The notes below the pieces were generated by a model that made no database searches, was not told where the DNA came from, and worked only from the letters and a program-made list of their open reading frames with translations. From a bacterium (GTDB lineage Bacteria; Babelota; Babeliae; Babelales; RVW-14), in NCBI GenBank assembly GCA_023249935.1, contig JAHFBQ010000008.1:1-27274 (forward strand): 27,274 nt of DNA, given 5' to 3'. Positions within the stretch are counted from its first letter, which is position 1; each line of letters opens with the position of its first letter. The translations under genes and the position numbers were made by a program. Of this stretch, positions 15,713 to 22,993 are shown one piece after another.

Positions 15713-16627
15713 TTACTTATGAGAGGTTCTTCTTTTTGATGTTGTCGATGCATGCTTTGATGTTGCTGCTGCAGCCTTGCGAGTCGAACCTTTAAGGTTA
15801 CTGCTCGCGTTCGAACGCACCAATGGCAATACCTCATCCCCATCCAACGCCATATCAGCATCACCAACATCAAGCACTCTTGTCGCACGAACTGGTGGCT
15901 TAGCCATCATCTCAGCAGCTTTTGTTGCAATAAGTGCTCCAAGTTCTGCAGCCAATGTTGCTGAGCCATCAGCAACATCGCCTTCTTCTTCACACGCCTC
16001 TAACGCCTTCGTGGCCATTTCACAAATCAATGTAAGAAGCGCTTTTCTGGTCACCAGTCCCTGACGACTTGAACTCATATCCTTTAGAGTTGTTAACAGC
16101 TTTGCAATTCCTTGCTCAACACACTGTTCCAATTTAGCTTTTGCAGCTATTTCATTTTTTTCGTGCTGAGCAACAACAGCCTCTGTGAGAGAGGCAATAA
16201 AAGTGTCAATGTGCATTCTCCCCGCGTCAAGAACTCTTTCGTATTCGCTTGCAAAAGGCGCCGCAACCCTGCTTTCATCTCTTCTGTCATCAGCAGCACG
16301 CAGTTGTGTTGGCGCTACAAAAGCAAGCAAACTTTCCGTCGATTCTCTCTGTGCCTCTGTAAAATGTCTTACCGGAGGCCGCTGAGAACACTGTACATCA
16401 CTACTTTCGGTTGTCAGAGATGAGAGTGTCGAAGGTATCGGTTGTGCTGCGGTGATTTCAAAAGCTCTTGGCCGTTTTTCTCTCTCACTTGCTACACCGT
16501 GCACACCCGTTGTTTCCTTAGGGTCGTCTCCAAACACAGAACCAAAATTCTGAGCGTCGGCCGCGTACATAGGTGAAGTACCAGTAGCCATAGCACCTAC
16601 CAACAATAATAAACCAAAATTTTTCAT
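15713..16627 (-). CDS. Exported protein of unknown function with basic C-terminal tail
   Basis: No family is recognised. The 304-residue protein has a signal peptide, MKNFGLLLLVGAMATGTSPMYA, with cleavage near YAA-DAQ. A polar N-terminal half of low complexity is followed by a helical region from about 135 to 245 (IDTFIASLTEAVVAQHEKNE; EMATKALEACEEEGDVADGS; LAAELGALIATKAAEMMA). The tail is Lys/Arg/Ser/Thr-rich, ending in SKHASTTSKRRTSHK. AAGGAG lies seven bases before the ATG at 16627; the TTG two codons upstream is ignored. GLVTRKALLTLI weakly echoes the MTxxEL-type motif of its neighbours. A promoter-like extended -10 lies 35-40 bases upstream. It leads a likely two-gene operon with the 333-residue gene. 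Confidence 0.75.
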   Translation of the reverse strand: MKNFGLLLLVGAMATGTSPMYAADAQNFGSVFGDDPKETTGVHGVASEREKRPRAFEITAAQPIPSTLSSLTTESSDVQCSQRPPVRHFTEAQRESTESLLAFVAPTQLRAADDRRDESRVAAPFASEYERVLDAGRMHIDTFIASLTEAVVAQHEKNEIAAKAKLEQCVEQGIAKLLTTLKDMSSSRQGLVTRKALLTLICEMATKALEACEEEGDVADGSATLAAELGALIATKAAEMMAKPPVRATRVLDVGDADMALDGDEVLPLVRSNASSNLKGSTRKAAAATSKHASTTSKRRTSHK

Positions 16628-16661
16628 GAACAATCTCCTTTAAGTACAGGTTAAAAATAAA

Positions 16662-16690
16662 ATAATACCACTTTTTTGTACTACTTTAAG
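16662..16690 (-). promoter_or_regulatory. Candidate extended -10 promoter of the secreted two-gene operon
   Basis: On the minus strand, TGG precedes TATTAT (16662-16667), an extended -10 arrangement, with CTTAAA (16685-16690) 17 bases upstream as a weak -35. The same AGTGGTA core occurs 30-40 bases before the genes starting at 18232 and 22674. Confidence 0.45.
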
Positions 16691-16998
16691 AAGCGTCTAA
16701 ATTGGACCATGAATGAATCTATAGCTTCTGGATTAATGCCAAGCTCTTCATCGTCAGCACCAGGAAGAGCATTGATCTCTCTTGTGAAATATTTTCTCAA
16801 TTCACCACGAGTCATCACCACTACTTGATTTTTATTTGATGCTCCTATTGATGTTGATGGCGCTTGGCGACCATAAGGATTTGAGGTCGTCTTATCCGGG
16901 AAATGCCTTTTTTGAGCAGAATCCCACCTTTGAGCAGCATCAAAACACCCAATCAATCCTATGACTGACACAAACAGCACCGCACTTTTTCTTATCAC
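16681..16998 (-). CDS. Small exported (possible lipoprotein) member of the secreted cluster
   Basis: This 105-residue protein is of unknown function. The N-terminus VIRKSAVLFVSVIGLIGC ends in LIGC, a good lipobox, so it may be lipidated at that Cys. It then carries KRHFPDKT, one copy of the motif repeated in the 383-residue protein, and VVVMTRGELRKYFTREINAL, matching LTRGELKSEIIAAI there. It therefore looks like a minimal paralogue of that protein, with a signal, one motif copy and the MTRGEL helix. Two GTG codons are possible starts (17004 and 16998); the second is six bases from AGAAAGG and mirrors the 383-residue gene's leader, so I use it. The gene stops just inside the promoter region of the 304-residue gene. 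No separate terminator is seen. Confidence 0.72.
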   Translation of the reverse strand: MIRKSAVLFVSVIGLIGCFDAAQRWDSAQKRHFPDKTTSNPYGRQAPSTSIGASNKNQVVVMTRGELRKYFTREINALPGADDEELGINPEAIDSFMVQFRRFLK

Positions 16999-17093
16999 AT
17001 TCACCCTTTCTCACATGATGCTTATCACGGTTACAATAACAGCAATGCTACTACTTTTTTTATTTTTTTCCACACAGCAATTAATAAAAAAAG

Positions 17094-17124
17094 ATCGGCG
17101 TAGAAAATTACTTTCTACGCCGAT
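17094..17124 (-). terminator. Intrinsic terminator of the 358-residue secreted gene
   Basis: A 13-bp perfect stem, ATCGGCGTAGAAA / TTTCTACGCCGAT with a 5-base loop, is followed on the minus strand by CTTTTTTTATTAA. It lies 31 bases after the stop codon. Confidence 0.92.
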
Positions 17125-17155
17125 ACTCATTCAATTAAAAGATGCAAAGAATGTA

Positions 17156-18232
17156 TTAACGAGGAATAACTCTCACTCCTTGCGAAGCAAAGTATTCCCA
17201 ATAAATGATTACCAAAGCGCACGCAACAAGCGCCTGCTGAAATGCCATCATCATTTTAAACGGTGCTTTGGCCATCCATATTCCACCACGTACAAATCTG
17301 TAACCAGGTACCACAAGACCATCTGGGGCTTCTTCCTTTTTCTTACTTTTTACCGCTAGAGCTTCGCCTAAAGCTCCCGCAACCGCTGTTTTAAATTCAG
17401 GAGACGTCATCGCAGCCAACATCGCTGCCTTCAATTCAGCAGCTGTCATAACTGTAACTTTTTGTTCCGTAACGACAGCGCTTCCACCATCAGTCGGCGG
17501 TACACTCAATTCCCGTCCACCGCCATTCAAAATAGCCGTTACACGCGGCGCATCTGCTAGAGCCCGAGCAATTATTTCTTGCAATTCTTCTATGTGCAAA
17601 TCAGCAACACCGCCACGATGCCAGCTGCTCAATGTATCACCAACTACTTTGCCAATAAATTCTGCCAACGCTTCATCAACATCGCCTAGTAACGTGTCTT
17701 CTTCTACTTCGCCCTCTTCATCCGCATTTACACCTACAATATCTTCATCTTCAGCACCTTTGCCACGGCTCTTTCTGCCAGCCCTGCGGTTTGGTTCCAT
17801 AGACAAAGCGTCAAAAGCTGCATTAAGTTTATCTTCTGGCATTAAACCAACACACCCATCAAATCGTCTTGCAACCGCGTCACTAATGAGCCGGTGTAGT
17901 ACCGCAGCAAATTTTGGACCACCACCAAGATCAAGCTTTCTTGGCGAAACATGTGGCGAACTATGGTCTGAACCAGTCCCATCTTCAGCTGTTTTACGCG
18001 ATTTTATCGGCGCAGCACCATCTTGAAGATGAGCAGTCCTTCCCGGAGTCCTATGAACTGCAGTTAGAAGAGTTGCTGGCACAGTATCTTTATGCGACGC
18101 TCCATCATCTACGAGACTTTCCTCCGCCGTAGTACCTCCCTTCCCCTTTTCTTTCTCAGAATCAGACGCAACAAGCATCGAAGCGCTCGTCGTCAACGCG
18201 GCGACTATCAATAACGAATATAATCTTTTCAT
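17156..18232 (-). CDS. Exported protein of unknown function with C-terminal membrane anchor
   Basis: No family is recognised. The 358 residues begin with a signal peptide, MKRLYSLLIVAALTTSASML, and a mature start SDSEKEKG resembling the SDSERQS of the 333-residue protein. An Asp/Glu/Gly/Ser-rich low-complexity region follows, including a very acidic stretch around NADEEGEVEEDTLLGD. Motif helices GVADLHIEELQEIIARAL and KVTVMTAAELKAAMLAAMTS relate it to its neighbours. Near the C-terminus, FKMMMAFQQALVACALVIIY is a probable membrane span with a short tail. GAGGAG lies seven bases before the ATG. It is the first of the five same-strand secreted genes and is a single unit, bounded by its own terminator and a TGG-TATCTT promoter-like element near 18260-18268. 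Confidence 0.77.
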   Translation of the reverse strand: MKRLYSLLIVAALTTSASMLVASDSEKEKGKGGTTAEESLVDDGASHKDTVPATLLTAVHRTPGRTAHLQDGAAPIKSRKTAEDGTGSDHSSPHVSPRKLDLGGGPKFAAVLHRLISDAVARRFDGCVGLMPEDKLNAAFDALSMEPNRRAGRKSRGKGAEDEDIVGVNADEEGEVEEDTLLGDVDEALAEFIGKVVGDTLSSWHRGGVADLHIEELQEIIARALADAPRVTAILNGGGRELSVPPTDGGSAVVTEQKVTVMTAAELKAAMLAAMTSPEFKTAVAGALGEALAVKSKKKEEAPDGLVVPGYRFVRGGIWMAKAPFKMMMAFQQALVACALVIIYWEYFASQGVRVIPR

Positions 18233-18402
18233 AACAAGACTCCTCTCAAGTACTTACATAAGATACCACTGGTTGTCAGGCTACTACTTTTTTATACTTT
18301 TTCTACGGGTTATTTTTAGATTTTTTTGAGCATGTGAGTTCTTGCATAAGTAATTTTTTTTAAGCTTCTGGTAATAAAATTATTACGACAAGAGTCTTCC
18401 CT

Positions 18403-18430
18403 TGTCATCCCAGCCTAGGCTGGGATGACA
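18403..18430. repeat. Dispersed palindromic repeat, perfect copy
   Basis: A perfect 28-base palindrome with no spacer (arms TGTCATCCCAGCCT / AGGCTGGGATGACA). It lies in the 302-base interval 18233-18534 between the secreted cluster and the next possible gene. The rest of that interval holds only the cluster promoter and a terminator hairpin. Confidence 0.85.
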
Positions 18431-18484
18431 GAACAAACCATACCCTAATTAGAAATTAAAACCTCTATTTCGGAAAAAACAAAA

Positions 18485-18512
18485 AGCGGCAGAGAATTTC
18501 TTCTCTGCCGCT
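18485..18512 (-). terminator. Intrinsic terminator of the uppP unit
   Basis: A perfect 12-bp stem, AGCGGCAGAGAA / TTCTCTGCCGCT with loop TTTC, is followed on the minus strand by TTTTGTTTTTTCC. It is 22 bases past the stop of the small ORF and about 210 bases past uppP. Confidence 0.85.
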
Positions 18513-18534
18513 TCTACTCAAATCAAATTATTCG

Positions 18535-18702
18535 TTACTTCGCTAACACACGAGCAATTACCTCAGCAACATGTGTATTAATTTCGCTTTGTGAGGCTTT
18601 GGCAATATCAACGCAAAACCAAGCATCATAGATAATGCCTGCAAGCGGCGCACGCCAGCTAGAATACAAGCACATAAACCGACACGCGACATGTGGGCAC
18701 AT
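18535..18702 (-). CDS. Possible 55-residue protein downstream of uppP
   Basis: A short frame opens with ATG 23 bases after the uppP stop and ends with TAA just before the terminator. The C-terminal two thirds (AGIIYDAWFCVDIAKASQSE then INTHVAEVIARVL) have balanced composition and look like a folded helical protein. No family is recognised and no good ribosome site is seen. It may be a real small gene, or the remnant of a longer one: an in-frame TAG lies five codons before the ATG. Its position between uppP and the shared terminator is the main support. Confidence 0.35.
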   Translation of the reverse strand: MCPHVACRFMCLYSSWRAPLAGIIYDAWFCVDIAKASQSEINTHVAEVIARVLAK

Positions 18703-18725
18703 GCTGCAGCCAAGCTACTCTTTTT

Positions 18726-19538
18726 TTATAGCCACAGTAACACAGCACACAGCAAAACATAGCATGAAAAAATCCATGCACGTCCCTGCTCAAATAATTT
18801 CATGGCACACCACAACAGACCGTATGACACCATGCCGGCACAGAGCAAGTGCACGAACAATGCCCCACTGCACCAAGCAGTCGCCTGCTCAGACATAAGC
18901 CACGGCAGGCCACGAAACAACACCGCCGCCGTCACCAATGGCAGCTCCAGCGCAAACGAAAATTCAAACGCACGGCGCACCGACAGGCCGCAAATTAATG
19001 CAGTAGAAATGGTAATGCCCATACGCGAAATACCAGGGAACATCGCGAGTGCTTGCGTGATGCCGACAAAAAGAAGAGGGAGGAGCTGCGCAGGCTCAGA
19101 GCGACACAAAACCACCCTGCCACCCACTATCAACATCACCGCAGTCACCACAAGACCAATCGGCCGTAACCACGCCGCAAGCGCCACACCAGCAAGCGCA
19201 TAATCAACCAGCACAGTCAATAGGCAGCTGACCACCACTGCCGCCGCAACGGTACTCATTATTCTTATCAGCTGCCGCGTCGACCAAGAATAAACTCGCG
19301 AACCACACCACAGCCGCTTAACAAGCAAGGAGCAGGATGGCAGCCAGCTACGACGAAAAAACAGCGGCAACACTATGAGCAGCGGCACGTGCAATAAATA
19401 ATCAAACCCTTTTGGCACCACCGCAACAACATACCCACAAGCTTCATACAATCGCTCAAGCAAGCTCACTTGTGTTGAACTTGAAATCGGCAACATTTCG
19501 CTAAGTACTTGTACCCACAAAACAAGATAGGTGAACAT
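18726..19538 (-). CDS. uppP: Undecaprenyl-diphosphatase, UppP/BacA type
   Basis: This 270-residue protein has about eight membrane segments. It carries the two family signatures: SEMLPISSSTQ near the N-terminus (family E-F-L-P-[IV]-S-S-[ST]-x-H) and QALAMFPGISRMGITISTAL in the middle (family PGxSRSGxTI). UppP removes one phosphate from undecaprenyl diphosphate on the outer face of the inner membrane, recycling the carrier for peptidoglycan and other cell-wall glycans. The usual His after the first motif is Thr-Gln and the Ser in SRSG is Met, so it is divergent. I chose the ATG at 19538, which has AAGGG five bases upstream; the longer frame opens with TTG and lacks a signal. Its presence argues that this organism still uses a lipid-linked cell-wall pathway. 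Confidence 0.88.
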   Translation of the reverse strand: MFTYLVLWVQVLSEMLPISSSTQVSLLERLYEACGYVVAVVPKGFDYLLHVPLLIVLPLFFRRSWLPSCSLLVKRLWCGSRVYSWSTRQLIRIMSTVAAAVVVSCLLTVLVDYALAGVALAAWLRPIGLVVTAVMLIVGGRVVLCRSEPAQLLPLLFVGITQALAMFPGISRMGITISTALICGLSVRRAFEFSFALELPLVTAAVLFRGLPWLMSEQATAWCSGALFVHLLCAGMVSYGLLWCAMKLFEQGRAWIFSCYVLLCAVLLWL

Positions 19539-19784
19539 ATTTGCCCTTTTAATGAATTTTGATGACAAGTTATAAGCATAGCAAAAAATATTCCAACGAG
19601 CACACTGTCACGTTAAAACCAATACACAAGCCATCAATCACACGAGTCCTTGCATGGCGCACTCTTTACAGCACAAAATTTACGTGTATCTTCTCAATGA
19701 GACGGTCTCGACAGGGCTGTTCTTCTGGCAGATGCACCGCAATGTTGTCAAAGAATATAATGTTATGATCATGGAGAGTATCAT

Positions 19785-21281
19785 ATGCAAAAAACGATCA
19801 AAGCTCTTGCCTTAGGGCTTCTTGCACTCAGCGCACATCACCTGACTGCATTCACAGGCAAAACATTTCTTGCAGACCGTCCAAAAGGCGTTGACAGCCT
19901 CCTTGAACGCGTCACGCTACAAAGCATGAATGCAAGTAAAGCTGAAGACTCATTTGGTGCCACGTTTCAAGCCACCGCGTTCTACAATGAATCGCTCAAA
20001 TCGGACGACATAGCAAAGTACTTCTTTTTTAACGACAAGACCGGCGCGGCGTTCACACGCGACCAGCTACGACTTTTTATTCCAGATAACGTTCCTGGTG
20101 CCCAGCTTACAAATGCTGCCGACACCTCACTCAAAATCAACCCAACCATCCGCACCTATGGGCTCATGTTGACCTATTATCAAGATCTTGAAAAGATTTT
20201 GCCTGGTTTGTACTTCAACGTACGAGCACCGATTGTAGAAGTTGATACCGATCTTGGTGCTATCGCAACTGGGGGCAACGCCACCGTTCTCAACCAGTTC
20301 TTGAATGGCACACTTCCTGAAATTTTGCCAAACGCTGTAGACGCTCGTAAACCATTACAAAGTGCTCGCTATACCGGTAAAGGTTCAGCCATTGGCATTG
20401 CCGACATCGACCTACGCATGGGATACGCATTTTTACAACATGAGCACGGCAGCCTTGGCTTAAACATCGGACTAACCATTCCAACCGGCAACCATCCAGA
20501 AGGAAAAAGTGTCTTAGAAGCTATCTATGGCAACTGCGGCCACTGGGGCTTTGGGCTTGGTGTTGAAGGTCGCTACCAACTGTGGAGCGGCGATGACGCG
20601 ATGCTCGATATCCATGCAAACTCAGACTACCGACAACTATTTACCAACACAGAACGTCGTACCTTTGCTCTCAAGGGAGTCAATCTTCTAGACCAATATC
20701 GCATCGTAGCAGCACCAGTTGCAGTAACTGCGCCGTTTTCAAGCAACGTACAAGCACTCCCTGCAGCAAACGTGCTTACCATGAACACAGACGTCACCCC
20801 AGGCATGCAACTTGATAACGCTGTTGGGTTTACCTACACCTATGGCGGCCTGACGTTCGACCTTGGTTATAATCTTTACTACCGCAATCAAGAGAGCTTG
20901 AAGTTGCGTGATGCGTGGAATGACAATCAACCATCGTATGTCTACTTGACTGATGCTGTAAATCCAGCTTTTCCTGCTGTACCACTTGCAGCCGACATCA
21001 TATTCGGTGGCAATGCTCTAGTTGGTGCTAATGTACCAGACCTCACCGCTGTTGATCCAGCTCCAGCACGATATGCTCCACTCCTCTCATCAAACATAGA
21101 CTTCAATGCACCACGCACACCGGTTCAACTCACCAACAAAATCTTGGCCGGCGTTGGTTATGTGTTTAAAGAATGGGAATACCCAATCATGCTCGGTGTT
21201 GGTGGTCATTACGAAATTCCATCCGACAACGGCTCGATTCGCACCTGGGGATTCTACTTTAAAACAGGTGTAGCGTTTTAA
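19785..21281 (+). CDS. Outer-membrane beta-barrel protein
   Basis: This 498-residue protein has a signal peptide, MQKTIKALALGLLALSAHHL, with cleavage near TAF. Its body is rich in alternating aromatic/hydrophobic strands (GLMLTYYQDL; GIADIDLRMGYAFL; GSLGLNIGLTIPTGN; HWGFGLGVEGRYQLW; GLTFDLGYNLYY; RTWGFYFKTGVAF). The final residue is Phe after alternating hydrophobics, the usual signal for BAM-dependent insertion. I cannot assign a named porin family; it resembles the uncharacterised barrel proteins common in Gram-negative genomes. GGAGAG precedes the ATG, and TATAAT at 19756-19761 may be its -10. It is transcribed divergently from uppP across 246 bases in which I see no other gene. It is direct evidence that the cell has an outer membrane. 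Confidence 0.8.
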   Translation: MQKTIKALALGLLALSAHHLTAFTGKTFLADRPKGVDSLLERVTLQSMNASKAEDSFGATFQATAFYNESLKSDDIAKYFFFNDKTGAAFTRDQLRLFIPDNVPGAQLTNAADTSLKINPTIRTYGLMLTYYQDLEKILPGLYFNVRAPIVEVDTDLGAIATGGNATVLNQFLNGTLPEILPNAVDARKPLQSARYTGKGSAIGIADIDLRMGYAFLQHEHGSLGLNIGLTIPTGNHPEGKSVLEAIYGNCGHWGFGLGVEGRYQLWSGDDAMLDIHANSDYRQLFTNTERRTFALKGVNLLDQYRIVAAPVAVTAPFSSNVQALPAANVLTMNTDVTPGMQLDNAVGFTYTYGGLTFDLGYNLYYRNQESLKLRDAWNDNQPSYVYLTDAVNPAFPAVPLAADIIFGGNALVGANVPDLTAVDPAPARYAPLLSSNIDFNAPRTPVQLTNKILAGVGYVFKEWEYPIMLGVGGHYEIPSDNGSIRTWGFYFKTGVAF

Positions 21282-21309
21282 TAGCTACTTTATTTAATTG
21301 AAAATATTG

Positions 21310-21337
21310 AGGGCCGGGAGATTAGACTCTCGGCCCT
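21310..21337. terminator. Hairpin terminator after the barrel protein gene
   Basis: An 11-bp stem, AGGGCCGGGAG / CTCTCGGCCCT with one G-U pair, is flanked by AATATT on both sides, which extends it. It lies 28 bases after the stop codon. Confidence 0.8.
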
Positions 21338-21418
21338 TAATATTTGTGCATTGCTCTTTTTTTTGCGCCTGTTATCATCGCCGTGTTGGTGTAATAACAA
21401 TACAGAAAAGGAAGCAGA

Positions 21419-22267
21419 ATGCGCTATTTTCTTCACCTCATCATAGGTAGCTTCATGTGCGCCAGTTTGAGCAACACGATACACCCGATGCAACGTATAA
21501 AAAACGCAGTTAGTTGTGCACGAGCCGCTACAACCTATGTGTGCAGCTGCGCAGCTGCAGTACGAAAAAACCAAAAAAGCTATGCTTACGGCGCTGCATG
21601 CGACACCTGCAACTATTTAATTGATTTCAGGTACATGCTCGGTGACATGCTCTGGGAAATGTTTGCAAGACAGAGAGTTGTTGGCGCTTTATCTCCAAGC
21701 ACACCGCGCCTCGCCAGACGCATCACTAAACCAGCAGCCAACAATAATAGAGGTCCACTGACCATGCTTGATCTTGGTTGTGGCGTTGGTAGCACATTAC
21801 GAATTTTGATTACAGAACGCATGCAGAAAGGCGATCATGTTGATGCTGTTGAAATAAAACAGCGTTGGTGTGATCTCGTCGATAACCGCTATCCACATGC
21901 AAAACATGAAAATTTTCAGTGCCACTGTGCAGCATTTGAAAAATGGAAATGTCCGCTTAACGAAGATAGGCAAGGCGCTGAATCGTATGACATTATTTTT
22001 TGCACACTACCATGGACCCAACTACCAGACGAGATAGCTACCCCCTGCAAGACAAAAATTCTTCAGCTGCTCAAACCGAAGGGCATTTTTGTCTTCATTA
22101 GATTGAAGGGAAAGTATGGCCCGATAAATCTTTGTACTGCCGCCACCGATGCGAAAAATGCACTGTTCGATGCATGGTGCGCAGAACACTTTGAAAACAT
22201 TACCTGCTCAACAGAGTGGATGAACTTGCTACCCGCATACGTGTACGTCATGGAAAAGAAAAGCTAA
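21419..22267 (+). CDS. SAM-dependent methyltransferase, phospholipid N-methyltransferase-like, with N-terminal hydrophobic leader
   Basis: The 282-residue protein has a class I methyltransferase core. Motif I is MLDLGCGVGST (116-126), the acidic end of strand 2 is HVDAVEIK, YDIIFCTLPWTQLP is motif IV, and LLKPKGIFVFIRLK is motif VI. The lead-in RVVGALSPSTPRLARRI and the LPW-x-x-LP pattern resemble PmtA-type phospholipid N-methyltransferases and related rRNA-methylase-like proteins, so membrane lipid is a reasonable but unproven substrate. The first 20 residues (MRYFLHLIIGSFMCASLSNT) look like a signal peptide or anchor, unusual because SAM is cytosolic. If it is an uncleaved anchor, the catalytic domain could still face the cytoplasm. 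AAGGA precedes the ATG. A Cys-rich stretch (about 33-64) separates leader and catalytic core. Confidence 0.8.
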   Translation: MRYFLHLIIGSFMCASLSNTIHPMQRIKNAVSCARAATTYVCSCAAAVRKNQKSYAYGAACDTCNYLIDFRYMLGDMLWEMFARQRVVGALSPSTPRLARRITKPAANNNRGPLTMLDLGCGVGSTLRILITERMQKGDHVDAVEIKQRWCDLVDNRYPHAKHENFQCHCAAFEKWKCPLNEDRQGAESYDIIFCTLPWTQLPDEIATPCKTKILQLLKPKGIFVFIRLKGKYGPINLCTAATDAKNALFDAWCAEHFENITCSTEWMNLLPAYVYVMEKKS

Positions 22268-22285
22268 CAGTTCGACATAAAAAAA

Positions 22286-22310
22286 GAGCCCCGGTCTAAG
22301 ATCGGGGCTC
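22286..22310 (-). terminator. Terminator between convergent genes
   Basis: The stem GAGCCCCGGT / ATCGGGGCTC with one G-U pair is followed on the minus strand by TTTTTTATG. It is 25 bases past the stop of the 112-residue gene and 18 past the methyltransferase stop, so it may serve both. Confidence 0.85.
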
Positions 22311-22335
22311 AATACTTTGCAAACGAACAGACGTA

Positions 22336-22674
22336 TTAATTTGTTAATACGTCTCTCTGTGCTTCAGCATCTTTTGTATCATCGTCTGAAGTACTTCTTA
22401 ATGTACCATCGTTGTTAAAGTGGACCGTATCTACGTCCCCATTGGCCCAGGTAACAGCTACATCATTGCCTTTCCACTCCGCACCAACTACAACCGTTTC
22501 GGTGCTATTCGCATTGACACTCTCGGTCGTCGCCCCATTTGCCAAAGCCTTGCCAAAAGTGACTACTTGCGCTTCAGCAGCCTCATTTACCAATTCAAGC
22601 TTCATTTCTGCAAAACAGGACGAACTTGCTGCCAACAACGCAGACATCATGAGAACTCGCTTCATGGTATTCAT
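22336..22674 (-). CDS. Small secreted protein of unknown function
   Basis: This 112-residue protein has a clear signal peptide, MNTMKRVLMMSALLAASSSC with cleavage after FA, leaving a mature protein of about 89 residues. The mature part alternates Thr/Val/Asn (STETVVVGAEWKGNDVAVTW; GDVDTVHFNNDGTL), suggesting a small beta-sandwich, and ends in an acidic tail. No family is recognised. AAAGGAG lies five bases before the first ATG; a second in-frame ATG is three codons in. It has its own terminator and an AGTGGTA-TAGTAT promoter-like element 32-38 bases upstream, shared with genes of the 13-18 kb secreted cluster. Confidence 0.72.
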   Translation of the reverse strand: MNTMKRVLMMSALLAASSSCFAEMKLELVNEAAEAQVVTFGKALANGATTESVNANSTETVVVGAEWKGNDVAVTWANGDVDTVHFNNDGTLRSTSDDDTKDAEAQRDVLTN

Positions 22675-22831
22675 GAAAGCTCCTTTCTTAAGCTAGTTAG
22701 AATACTACCACTCACTAACCCCAACTTAACGATATATAATTTCTACTTGCAATAAAATTTTAATTTGGATTGAAATATTGGGCTTTTTACAGAAAAAGCT
22801 GATTTTCTCTGCGCAGAAAACAGCCTATTCC

Positions 22832-22860
22832 TGTCATCCCAGCCCAGGCGCTAGGATCCA
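22832..22860. repeat. Dispersed palindromic repeat, degenerate copy
   Basis: TGTCATCCCAGCCCAGGCGC followed by TAGGATCCA matches the left arm of the copy at 18403 but has a decayed right arm. It lies in the 319-base interval 22675-22993, which otherwise holds only the promoter region of the 112-residue gene and the extended repeat below. Confidence 0.65.
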
Positions 22861-22918
22861 TCCTGCGCTACCATAGCAAGAACTTGATGAGAGGAATAAG
22901 AAGTAAAGTCACGACTAT

Positions 22919-22988
22919 ACGTCGTCCCGGCGAAGGACCGGGACGACGTGCTGGCAGGTATAATTCAATATAAAATAACTGTCGAACT
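22919..22988. repeat. Extended palindromic repeat (~70 bases), copy B
   Basis: A 12-bp stem (22919-22930 with 22938-22949, loop CGAAGGA) carries a tail, GCTGGCAGGTATAATTCAAT then ATAAAATAACTGTCGAACT. It matches copy A (14569-14637) with only a few differences. It ends six bases from the stop codon of the P-type ATPase and may act as its terminator. Confidence 0.85.
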
Positions 22989-22993
22989 CAACC

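Noticed and set aside
13009..22988. Palindromic repeats considered as a CRISPR array or phage attachment sites
   Set aside because: Copies are kilobases apart without regular spacers, and no cas, integrase or phage genes are present.
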